A DNA stretch of 5,705 nucleotides from Caryophanales bacterium UBA2253 (GTDB lineage: Bacteria; Bacillota_I; Bacilli_A; ML615J-28; CAG-698): positions 1-5,705 of the forward strand of contig DDXT01000018.1 in NCBI GenBank assembly GCA_002347755.1, in the 5' to 3' direction. Under the pieces are notes generated by a model. That model was not told the DNA's origin. It saw nothing but the letters and a program-made list of their open reading frames with translations, and searched no databases. Positions within the stretch are counted from its first letter, which is position 1; the number at the start of each line of letters is the position of its first letter. A program made the position numbers and the translations under genes. Shown here in pieces: positions 1 through 5,683 of this stretch.

Positions 1-23
1 CTGTGTAATTTTTCAGTCAAAAA

Positions 24-32
24 ATTATAACA
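24..32 (-). promoter_or_regulatory. Possible extended -10 promoter element reading off the left edge
   Basis: Read on the minus strand, positions 32 to 24 give TGTTATAAT, a perfect extended -10 (TG, one base, TATAAT). The best -35-like match, TTAACA at 55-50, is 20 bp away, which is longer than the usual 16-18 bp, so activity would rest mainly on the extended -10. The element lies beyond the terminator of the rnj-alaS-ruvX-DUF1292 unit and points to the left edge, so it could start transcription of a gene outside the window. The same ATGTTATAAT string forms the -10 region of the rnj promoter in this window, which adds some support. AT-rich DNA gives such matches by chance. Confidence 0.35.
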
Positions 33-64
33 TGAAAAGAAGCTCTTTTTGTTAATAAAATTTG

Positions 65-132
65 CCTGTTAAAGAATTAGTGGTCACCACTAATTTTTTA
101 ACAGGTACTCATTGACCACTAATTCTTTAACA
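65..132. repeat. Three-arm repeat: 19-bp-stem hairpin plus a third copy of the arm
   Basis: Positions 65-83 and 87-105 are inverted copies that form a 19-bp stem (18 Watson-Crick pairs and one G-T pair, 74/96) around a 3-base loop, TCA. A third copy at 114-132 is the exact reverse complement of 67-85 (TGTTAAAGAATTAGTGGTC), so the left arm can pair perfectly with either right-hand copy. The two same-direction copies are offset by 29 bp. No T-run follows the hairpin on either strand, so it is not a standard terminator. It sits between the operon terminator and the possible promoter at 24-32, where an operator, a dispersed palindromic element or a recombination site are all possible. The function is unknown; the repeat itself is directly visible. 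Confidence 0.85.
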
Positions 133-144
133 TAATCATAATAA

Positions 145-188
145 AAAGGGCTTAACGGAAGGACTTTGTTCCTTCAGCTAAGCCTTTT
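145..188 (-). terminator. Rho-independent terminator of the rnj-alaS-ruvX-DUF1292 unit
   Basis: The outer stem pairs 145-154 with 179-188 (10 bp with one G-T pair). After a small internal loop, the inner stem pairs 158-163 with 170-175 (GAAGGA/TCCTTC), leaving a 6-base loop. On the minus strand the stem is followed by a T-rich tract (TTTTTATTAT), as in an intrinsic terminator. The stem begins 6 bp after the stop codon of the DUF1292 gene. On the plus strand the stem is followed by TTTTATTTTG, so it may also work weakly in the other direction. Confidence 0.88.
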
Positions 189-194
189 ATTTTG

Positions 195-662
195 TTACTT
201 CTTGTCTTCGCAATTACATTTTTCATCTGCACAAGTGCATTTGTCATCTGTACAAGTGCATTTGTCATCTTCGCAAGTGCATTTGTCATCTTCGCAAGTG
301 CATTTGTCATCTTCGCAAGTGCAATTCTCGTCGTCGCATTCGCACTCGCAATCGTCGTCACAGCATTCGCATTCTTCGTCTTGGTCATTGTCTTCTTCAT
401 ATTGTTTCAGAACCTTTTCGATCATATCCCATTCTTCGTCGGTTTCAACAGCGGCCAATTCGCCTTCGCCATTATCTCCCGAGACATATGATGCAGCCAT
501 TACTTCGAGTTGCTCCTCTTTTGAACCAACGGGGTAGAATAAAACATAACTTTTTTTGAACTCTTCCGATTCAAACGTAAACAAGATTTCACATAAAATC
601 TCATTCCCCTTTTCATCAACAAAGGTCAAACGGTTTTCATTTTCTTTCAATTCTTTTTCCAT
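195..662 (-). CDS. DUF1292 (YrzB-like) protein with a cysteine-rich CxC repeat tail
   Basis: The protein has 155 residues. About residues 1-90 match the small DUF1292/UPF0473 family typified by Bacillus YrzB, whose molecular function is unknown. Family-like stretches are LTFVDEKGNEILCEILFTFE, SYVLFYPVG and ETDEEWDMIEKVL. YrzB is only about 90 residues long, so the remainder is an extension. After an acidic linker (YEEDNDQDEE), residues 98-155 carry 18 cysteines. Residues 107-155 are seven consecutive 7-residue units of the form CxC plus four mostly acidic or Lys residues (typical unit CTCEDDK). The tail has no hydrophobic segment or signal peptide, so a cytoplasmic protein is expected. Cys density and acidity suggest thiolate metal binding, which is inference. 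I chose the ATG at 662 over the GTG at 671 because AAAGGAG (679-673) lies 10 bases before the ATG but only one before the GTG. It is the last gene of the unit, 21 bp after ruvX and just before the terminator. Confidence 0.93.
   Translation of the reverse strand: MEKELKENENRLTFVDEKGNEILCEILFTFESEEFKKSYVLFYPVGSKEEQLEVMAASYVSGDNGEGELAAVETDEEWDMIEKVLKQYEEDNDQDEECECCDDDCECECDDENCTCEDDKCTCEDDKCTCEDDKCTCTDDKCTCADEKCNCEDKK
198..344 (-). repeat. 21-bp in-frame tandem repeat encoding CxC heptads
   Basis: Seven 21-bp units encode the 7-residue cysteine repeats at the end of the DUF1292 protein. On the plus strand the units at 269-289 and 290-310 are identical, and the next unit matches through its first 13 bases. 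The units at 206, 227 and 248 differ from these by only 2-3 bases, while the outermost units are more diverged. Identity extends to silent positions, which points to recent duplication rather than selection on protein alone. Because 21 is a multiple of three, copy gain or loss keeps the frame. Confidence 0.95.
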
Positions 663-672
663 TAAATCCACA

Positions 673-679
673 CTCCTTT
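673..679 (-). promoter_or_regulatory. Ribosome binding site that sets the DUF1292 start
   Basis: The minus strand reads AAAGGAG here, a strong Shine-Dalgarno match. It leaves 10 bases to the ATG at 662-660 and a single base to the in-frame GTG at 671-669. Only the ATG is reachable by a ribosome bound at this site, so the protein should be 155 residues, not 158. Confidence 0.8.
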
Positions 680-683
680 CCGT

Positions 684-1103
684 TTATTTCTTGTGCATAT
701 CCAGATAAGTCTGCAAGATAATCGTTGCAGCCAGTTTATCTACTTTTTCTTTGCGTTTCTGGCGACTGAGGTCGGCAGAAAGCATCATGTTATTGGCCAT
801 TCGGGAGGTCAGTCTTTCATCAATTAAAACGACTTCTAAAGACAGACGTTCTTCAATCATCTTTTTGAACTCGTAAACATAATCGCCCAATGTCCCAACA
901 TCACCGCTCATGTGCCTGGGAAGGCCCAAGACGATTTTCTTGGCTTCTTTTTCTTTGACGACGCGGGCGGTTTCCGCCAAAGCCGTCTCCAGATCCCGCT
1001 CCGCGAACCTAACGGTTCCGACCGGCAAAGCCATTATTTCCATGTAGTCGCTGATCGCCATTCCTAAAGTGACGGTTCCTAAATCAAGGCCCAGTATTCT
1101 CAT
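684..1103 (-). CDS. ruvX: RuvX/YqgF family RNase H-fold nuclease (Holliday junction resolvase-like, 16S rRNA maturation)
   Basis: The 139-residue protein has the usual length and full motif set of the YqgF/RuvX family (YrrK in Bacillus), which has an RNase H-like fold. The family is linked to pre-16S rRNA 5'-end processing and, in some bacteria, to Holliday junction cleavage; this sequence does not say which applies. Visible motifs are MRILGLDLGT with Asp7, VLGLPRHMSGDVG (58-70), LIDERLTS (93-100) with Asp95-Glu96-Arg97, and the C-terminal ADLSRQKRKEKVDKLAATI region with Asp122. Asp7, Glu96 and Asp122 are the expected acidic catalytic set. The Lys usual after DxGT in this family (Bacillus GTKTLG) is Val here (GTVTLG), a mild departure. 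The ATG overlaps the alaS stop as ATGA, with only a weak GGGGA upstream, so translation is probably coupled to alaS. The stop is TAA. Confidence 0.95.
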   Translation of the reverse strand: MRILGLDLGTVTLGMAISDYMEIMALPVGTVRFAERDLETALAETARVVKEKEAKKIVLGLPRHMSGDVGTLGDYVYEFKKMIEERLSLEVVLIDERLTSRMANNMMLSADLSRQKRKEKVDKLAATIILQTYLDMHKK

Positions 1104-3796
1104 AAGGTCCCCAAAATTATCTTCCGCACTTCGGCCAAGGCGTCTTTGACTTTGGTTAAGTCCCGTCCGCCGGCTTGAGCGAAATCACTGCGGCCCCCGC
1201 CATTTCCCTGGCATATCTGGGCCGCGGTTTTAACCAAATTACCGGCGTTCAGAGCCGCAATCTTGTTCTTACAAAGAAAAACCACTTTTTCGTTGGCAAC
1301 ATTGGCAATGAAAATCACCGATTGACCGAGTTGGTCCGCCAAACGGTCCGCCAAGTCTTTGACCAAATCAAGTTCGGGAATTTGCAACTCCGTTATTAAA
1401 ACATTATAGTTCTTGATTGTCAAGGACTTTGCAAGAAATTCGTCAGTACTGATGACAAATTTCTCTTTTTTAGTCTTATTGTAAAGTTTTTCTAAGTCTT
1501 TGACTTGCTCGCGGACTCGATTCAGTTCTTCGCGACAATCAAGGATGTACTGATAACTTTCAACGAATTTACTGGTTGGGATCTCCGTGTAATCCAAAGC
1601 AATCCCTTCGCTTTGAGCGGTTTTGGCGAGATCCGTAATCTTTTGGCGCAATTCCCGGATTTCTTTCACCAGGTTCTCGGCCATTCTCTCCAGTTCCGGT
1701 TTGATGTTGGCGGCGGTGGTAGCTTCGATCCGGTAAATTCCCGAGCCCTTGCTTTCCACGGACAAAACCGCAAACTTCCTAATGTCTTTGGTATTTCGGA
1801 CATGGCATCCGCCGCATAGTTCTTTGGAAAAATCCATGTTGACGACGCGAACGACTTCGCCGTATTTTTCTCCGAAAACAGCTTGAACATTCATCTTTTT
1901 GGCATCAGTGATGGTCATTTCGGTAACATTGACCAAAGTGGCCTTTTTGATCTCCTGATTGACCAGTTTTTCAACGGCTAAGATTTGCTCGCCCGAAATG
2001 AGCGAATAATTGTTGAAATCGAAATGCAGATTGGACGGACCAACATAGGATCCTTGTTGATAAATGTGAGAGCCGACGACTTGACGCAATGCTTCATTCA
2101 TCAAGTGAGTGGCGGAATGATTTCTGGTGATGGCGCTTCGGTAATCTTCATCCACGATCAAGCGGACCAAATCACCTACTTTTAACTTTTGATCGCGGAA
2201 ATCAACCACGGCCGCATTTTGCATGTTTGCTAATTTGGTGGTATTGATAACTTTGAACTCATTGACCCCTTGAATGACCACGCCCGTATCCCCGACTTGA
2301 CCTCCGGATTCGCCGTAGAACGGCGTCTGATCAAAGACTGCCAAGACTTCCCCGGAAGCTGATTTGACTTTCTTTTGATTTTTGAACAATCCGACGATTT
2401 TGGCGTCTGTTTCCAGATTCTGATAACCGATGAATTGGCTCGGTTCATGAAAGTTGATCATGTCTTCATTTTGAGTATTCATCGACTGGTCATCCCCGCG
2501 TGAAGCCCGAGCTCGATTTTTCTGTTTTTCCAATTCGCCTTTGAAACCTTCCGTATCAACCGCGAATCCGTATTCGGTAGCGACCTCCACGGTCAGTTCC
2601 AAAGGAAAACCAAAAGTGTCATATAAAAGGAAACTGGTTTCCTTGGGGATTATTTTTTCCGAGGCATGATTGATGTAATCCACCAATCGTTTCTCTCCGC
2701 TCTCCAAAGTCATCAAGAATTTTTCTTCTTCTTGTTTGATCAGGGTCCCGATGGCCTCGACTTTGCTCTGAAGGTAAGGGTAATAATCTTTCATGGTATT
2801 GGCCACCACCGGAACCAATTGATACAGAAAGGCTTCATTCATGCCCAGTTTCTTCCCGTACCGCACGGCGCGGCGCAGAATTCTTCTCAGAACGTACCCG
2901 CGGCCTTCATTGGAAAGGACGGCTCCGTCCGCAACCGCGAAAACCACACTCCGAACATGGTCAGCAATGACCTTAAAAGCCATTTGCCCTTGATATTTGG
3001 TGCCAACGATGTTTTCGGTCGCTTTGATGATCGGCATGAACAAATCGGTTTCGTAATTGGTTTCGACCCCTTGAATGACGCAGGCCATTCTTTCAAGTCC
3101 CATTCCGGTATCAATGTTTTTGCTCGGGAGTTCCGGATATTCGCTTCGTTCGACGCCCGGCTGAGCATTGTATTGACTGAAAACGATGTTCCAGATTTCG
3201 ATATAGCGGTCGTTTTCGATGTCGTCCTGAAGCATCTTGATCCCCAAATGTTTGGAATCATATTTTTCGCCGCGGTCAAAGAAAATTTCGGTGTCCGGTC
3301 CACATGGTCCTTCGCCAATTTCCCAAAAATTGCCTTCCAGAAGGATCAGATGGCTTTTTGGAACTCCGAGGTTCAGCCACTTCGCATATGATTCTTTGTC
3401 TTCGGGATAAACGGTAAAATACAATTTGTTCAGGTCAAATCCATACCATTTCGGCGAAGTCAGGATCTCCATGGCCCAAGTCAAGGCTTCTTCCCGGAAA
3501 TAGTCTCCAATCGAAAAGTTCCCCAACATTTCAAAAAACGTATGATGGCGGGCGGTTTTCCCAACGTTTTCGATGTCATTGGTCCGAATGGATTTTTGGG
3601 CATTGGCCATCCGTTTGTTTTTCGGAATTTCCCGCCCATCAAAATATTTTTTTAACGGAGCAACCCCGGCGTTGATCCATAATAGCGTCGGATCGTTGAT
3701 CGGAACCAGCGGCGCGCTTTCGATGATTTCATGATTCTTGCTTTTGAAAAAGTCCAACCAAAGTTGTCTTATTTCATAACTTTTCAAATTTCTCAT
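1100..3796 (-). CDS. alaS: Alanine--tRNA ligase
   Basis: This 898-residue cytoplasmic class II synthetase charges tRNA-Ala with alanine and clears mischarged Ser or Gly. It is full length for the family (about 875-900). The N-terminal catalytic domain has motif 2 around RHHTFFEMLGNFSIGDYF (83-100), motif 3 as GMGLER (231-236), and the NEGRGYVLRRILRRAVRYG helix (296-314) typical of AlaRS tRNA recognition. The editing domain carries its zinc site as HSATH (His560, His564) and CGGCH (Cys661, His665). Position 664 is Cys where Thr is more common (CGGTH). A charged helical stretch (about 702-780) leads to the C-Ala domain, which ends in GNGGGRSDFAQAGG (864-877). The ATG lies one base after the rnj stop (TAG-A-ATG). 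The nearest AAGGA is about 15 bases upstream, which is far, so reinitiation from rnj probably contributes. It ends in TGA inside the ATGA overlap with ruvX. Confidence 0.98.
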   Translation of the reverse strand: MRNLKSYEIRQLWLDFFKSKNHEIIESAPLVPINDPTLLWINAGVAPLKKYFDGREIPKNKRMANAQKSIRTNDIENVGKTARHHTFFEMLGNFSIGDYFREEALTWAMEILTSPKWYGFDLNKLYFTVYPEDKESYAKWLNLGVPKSHLILLEGNFWEIGEGPCGPDTEIFFDRGEKYDSKHLGIKMLQDDIENDRYIEIWNIVFSQYNAQPGVERSEYPELPSKNIDTGMGLERMACVIQGVETNYETDLFMPIIKATENIVGTKYQGQMAFKVIADHVRSVVFAVADGAVLSNEGRGYVLRRILRRAVRYGKKLGMNEAFLYQLVPVVANTMKDYYPYLQSKVEAIGTLIKQEEEKFLMTLESGEKRLVDYINHASEKIIPKETSFLLYDTFGFPLELTVEVATEYGFAVDTEGFKGELEKQKNRARASRGDDQSMNTQNEDMINFHEPSQFIGYQNLETDAKIVGLFKNQKKVKSASGEVLAVFDQTPFYGESGGQVGDTGVVIQGVNEFKVINTTKLANMQNAAVVDFRDQKLKVGDLVRLIVDEDYRSAITRNHSATHLMNEALRQVVGSHIYQQGSYVGPSNLHFDFNNYSLISGEQILAVEKLVNQEIKKATLVNVTEMTITDAKKMNVQAVFGEKYGEVVRVVNMDFSKELCGGCHVRNTKDIRKFAVLSVESKGSGIYRIEATTAANIKPELERMAENLVKEIRELRQKITDLAKTAQSEGIALDYTEIPTSKFVESYQYILDCREELNRVREQVKDLEKLYNKTKKEKFVISTDEFLAKSLTIKNYNVLITELQIPELDLVKDLADRLADQLGQSVIFIANVANEKVVFLCKNKIAALNAGNLVKTAAQICQGNGGGRSDFAQAGGRDLTKVKDALAEVRKIILGTL

Positions 3797-3797
3797 T

Positions 3798-5483
3798 CTA
3801 TTTCTGTTCTTTCCTTGTTTCTACATCAATTAAGACCGGCATGATGATCGGATTCTTCTTGGTCAAATGGAATATTTCCGAACTGATCGCGTCCTTCAAA
3901 AGGTTCTTCAGTTCGTTCCAATCAACCCGTTTTTTGGAAAAGTATTTTTCGATGACATCTTCGGAAATTTCGGTCAAAGAATTGACCACATCAATCGCGG
4001 TTTCTCCAACAAAAAAGCCTCTTAAAACGACTTTCGGGCCGGCTACGATCAGTTTGGTCCGCGGGTCAAGGCTGGTGACGACCATGATGACGCCGTCGCT
4101 ACCCAAAAGGCCACGGTCTTTAATGACGACTTCGTTGATATCGCCCACGATCGATCCGTCAATCAAAACGTCGCCGACCGATATCTTGGTCTTCCCCCCG
4201 GTTTGGACGCCGTTTTGGAAAGTGATCATGTCACCGTTGTCGAGCATGAGGATCTTGTCTTCCCCGTAACCCGCTTCCAACGCCACATTTTTTTGCATGA
4301 ACTGGTGACGGTATTCCCCGCAAGCAGGAATGATGTATTTTGGTTTCAACATCTCGTAAAGCATTTTGAGATCTTCGCTGTCCGCATGGGAACTTTGTAA
4401 TTGTTCTTTCGGAATGGTGGTGATGGTCGCTCCCAAACGATGCAGCAAACCAATGGAATGCGACGCCAAAAGCTCCGTTCCGGTCGCGGCTTGCGAGACA
4501 ATGACGATGTGATCTTTTTCGGTTATTTTAACCAACCGGTCGTTTCCCATGGCCATTCTTTGCAAGGTATAATAGGGTTCATGACGAGCTCCGGTTATGA
4601 TGACGGCTAGATCGTCATTCTCATTCGTGACTTCGTCATTGATGTATTTTAGATTGACCAGTTTGTCAGCCGGTATTTTCAGATAATCGTTGTTCATGGC
4701 GACATTGATGGTCTTCTGGGCCCGCTTGCCGATGATGGCCACCCGGCGGTTTTGTTGCACGCAAATGTTGATAACTTTTTGAATTCTTTGCAATTCGTTG
4801 GAAAACATCGAAAAGATGACTCGTTTGGAATTCTGAAGGATGTCGGTTACTGCGTGAGTCAATGCATAGTCATTGCTGACGCGGCTGATGTTGGTCGTTC
4901 CCAAGCTTTCCGACAAAAGCGCCAAAACTCCGCTTTGGCCGATATCGCTGATTTTTCCGAAGTTGGTCCGGTATTTCGGATCGGTGCTGCTGGCAAACGT
5001 AAAATCGGGAGCATAAACGATGGCTCCGTCGCTAGTCTGAACGGCGATGCCAAGACTTTCGGGAATGCTATGGTTTAAAGAGAAAAAAGAAACACTGACA
5101 TTCCCGAATTTCATGACTCGATCGTCGCTGGTCCGATATAGACGGTAATCAGAAACATTCAGTCCGGCTTCTAAAATCGCCACTTCCACCAAAGCCATGG
5201 TAAATTTGGAGCCATAAACACCCACGGGAACATACCTTAGCAGTTCGGCGATGGCCCCAATATGATCATCATGTCCATGGGACAAAAAGATCCCCTGAAC
5301 GCGGCTCTTGTTTTCTTTCAAATAACTGATGTCAGGGATGACCGCGTCGATTCCATACAAATCGAAGCTCGGATGTTTTAGTCCCGCATCCAGAACAAAA
5401 ATTTTGTCATCGACTTCGACGACGTAAATGTTCTTTCCGTTTTCACCGAGTCCACCCAGCGCACATATTTTAATATTACTCAT
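3798..5483 (-). CDS. Divergent ribonuclease J (metallo-beta-lactamase/beta-CASP)
   Basis: The 561-residue protein is close to RNase J1/J2 of Bacillus (about 555). RNase J enzymes degrade and mature RNA as 5'-3' exonucleases and endonucleases using two metal ions. The N-terminal beta-lactamase region has ALGGLGENGKN (8-18), DAGL (32-35), HGHDDHIG (69-76, all four metal residues present), NHSIPES (137-143) and Asp160. The beta-CASP domain follows, and the last 120 residues match the RNase J C-terminal domain (VGDVLIDG, KDRGLLGSDG, NPIIMPVLIDV). Later signatures depart from the usual forms. TGDFKFD is APDFTFA, SDSTN is SESLG, TGSQGEP is TGARHEP, SGHGSQEEL is SSHADSEDL, and PVHGEYRM is PACGEYRH, putting Cys388 in place of a metal-binding His. 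Bacillus RNase J2, as I recall it, has Asn there, so this may be a J2-like partner or weakened paralog. Start: the ATG at 5483 has AAAGGTGAT at 5496-5488, while the upstream in-frame ATG at 5519 lies before the promoter -10. The stop is TAG. Confidence 0.92.
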   Translation of the reverse strand: MSNIKICALGGLGENGKNIYVVEVDDKIFVLDAGLKHPSFDLYGIDAVIPDISYLKENKSRVQGIFLSHGHDDHIGAIAELLRYVPVGVYGSKFTMALVEVAILEAGLNVSDYRLYRTSDDRVMKFGNVSVSFFSLNHSIPESLGIAVQTSDGAIVYAPDFTFASSTDPKYRTNFGKISDIGQSGVLALLSESLGTTNISRVSNDYALTHAVTDILQNSKRVIFSMFSNELQRIQKVINICVQQNRRVAIIGKRAQKTINVAMNNDYLKIPADKLVNLKYINDEVTNENDDLAVIITGARHEPYYTLQRMAMGNDRLVKITEKDHIVIVSQAATGTELLASHSIGLLHRLGATITTIPKEQLQSSHADSEDLKMLYEMLKPKYIIPACGEYRHQFMQKNVALEAGYGEDKILMLDNGDMITFQNGVQTGGKTKISVGDVLIDGSIVGDINEVVIKDRGLLGSDGVIMVVTSLDPRTKLIVAGPKVVLRGFFVGETAIDVVNSLTEISEDVIEKYFSKKRVDWNELKNLLKDAISSEIFHLTKKNPIIMPVLIDVETRKEQK

Positions 5484-5487
5484 TTTT

Positions 5488-5496
5488 ATCACCTTT
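5488..5496 (-). promoter_or_regulatory. Ribosome binding site that sets the rnj start
   Basis: The minus strand reads AAAGGTGAT, a nine-base match to the anti-Shine-Dalgarno end of 16S rRNA, followed by four A residues and the ATG at 5483. It is the strongest ribosome binding site in the window and selects the 561-residue form of RNase J over the 573-residue reading from 5519. Confidence 0.88.
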
Positions 5497-5502
5497 TTAG
5501 TT

Positions 5503-5531
5503 ATTATAACATTTTCCATTCTTTTTCACAA
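5503..5531 (-). promoter_or_regulatory. Sigma-A type promoter for rnj and probably the whole unit
   Basis: On the minus strand the -35 is TTGTGA (5531-5526, 4 of 6 consensus bases). A 17-bp spacer follows, then the consensus -10 TATAAT (5508-5503) with an extended TG at 5511-5510. Transcription would start near 5496, at or next to the ribosome binding site, leaving an untranslated leader of only about 10-15 bases. Since rnj, alaS, ruvX and the DUF1292 gene are spaced by 21 bp or less, this promoter probably drives all four. No other convincing promoter is visible inside the unit. Confidence 0.75.
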
Positions 5532-5537
5532 CAGAAA

Positions 5538-5567
5538 TGTTTCATAAATGCATTCCAGGTGTTTCAT
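5538..5567 (-). repeat. Paired direct repeat ATGAAACA upstream of the rnj promoter
   Basis: ATGAAACA occurs twice on the minus strand, at 5567-5560 and 5545-5538, with starts 22 bp apart, about two helical turns. The nearer copy is 6 bp upstream of the -35, so the copies sit at about -42 to -49 and -64 to -71 from the predicted start. That placement suits an activator-type site. The repeats are short and the DNA is AT-rich, so this is only suggestive. Confidence 0.35.
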
Positions 5568-5638
5568 TTTTGATCAACCGGCAAACAAAAAAATAGATTT
5601 TAAAAAATGAAAGCTATTACCGGAGAACGAGGAAATTT

Positions 5639-5683
5639 TCATTTGTCATCTTCAAAGAAAAAATAAAACAGATTGGCAAGCAT
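5639..5683 (-). CDS. Possible 14-residue small ORF or leader peptide upstream of rnj
   Basis: An ATG at 5683 opens the reading frame MLANLFYFFFEDDK, which ends in TGA at 5641-5639. It is preceded by AGAGGAG (5696-5690) six bases before the ATG, nearly ideal ribosome binding spacing. The peptide is hydrophobic and aromatic in the middle, with an acidic end. It lies about 155 bases upstream of the rnj start and upstream of the rnj promoter, so it would need its own transcript, from beyond the right edge. I do not recognise the peptide. In Bacillus the short gene rpoY precedes rnjA, but this peptide is far too short and shows no convincing match. It could be a tiny gene, a leader peptide or chance. 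Confidence 0.28.
   Translation of the reverse strand: MLANLFYFFFEDDK

Noticed and set aside
32..55. Seven-codon plus-strand ORF MKRSSFC as a leader peptide
   Set aside because: No ribosome binding site, and it overlaps the minus-strand -10 candidate in AT-rich DNA; chance is enough.
112..142. Plus-strand promoter: TTGACC at 112-117 with CATAAT at 137-142
   Set aside because: The spacing is 19 bp, the TTGACC belongs to the third repeat arm, and it would read straight into the terminator hairpin and antisense to the DUF1292 gene.
198..344. Possible CRISPR array from the regular repeats
   Set aside because: The units are directly adjacent with no unique spacers and lie in frame within a coding sequence.
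152..537. Open frames on both strands over the Cys-repeat region, giving repetitive Thr/Asn/Ala-, Ser- or Phe/Ala-rich proteins
   Set aside because: A 21-bp repeat without stops keeps every frame open, so these frames are by-products. Only the DUF1292 frame has a recognisable domain and ribosome binding site.
661..663. IreB (UPF0297) hidden in a gap near ruvX
   Set aside because: The gaps are a 4-bp overlap and 21 bp, far too small for its roughly 90 codons.
1100..1126. TGA read as Trp (mycoplasma code), which would extend AlaRS by several residues
   Set aside because: AlaRS ends at its normal place after the C-Ala domain, the ATGA overlap with ruvX is typical of a true stop, and the Trp codons I checked are TGG.
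5600..5645. Intrinsic terminator of an upstream gene (AAATGAAA/TTTCATTT followed by T-runs)
   Set aside because: The stem is only 8 bp, almost all A-T, with a loop of about 24 bases, so it is too weak to call.
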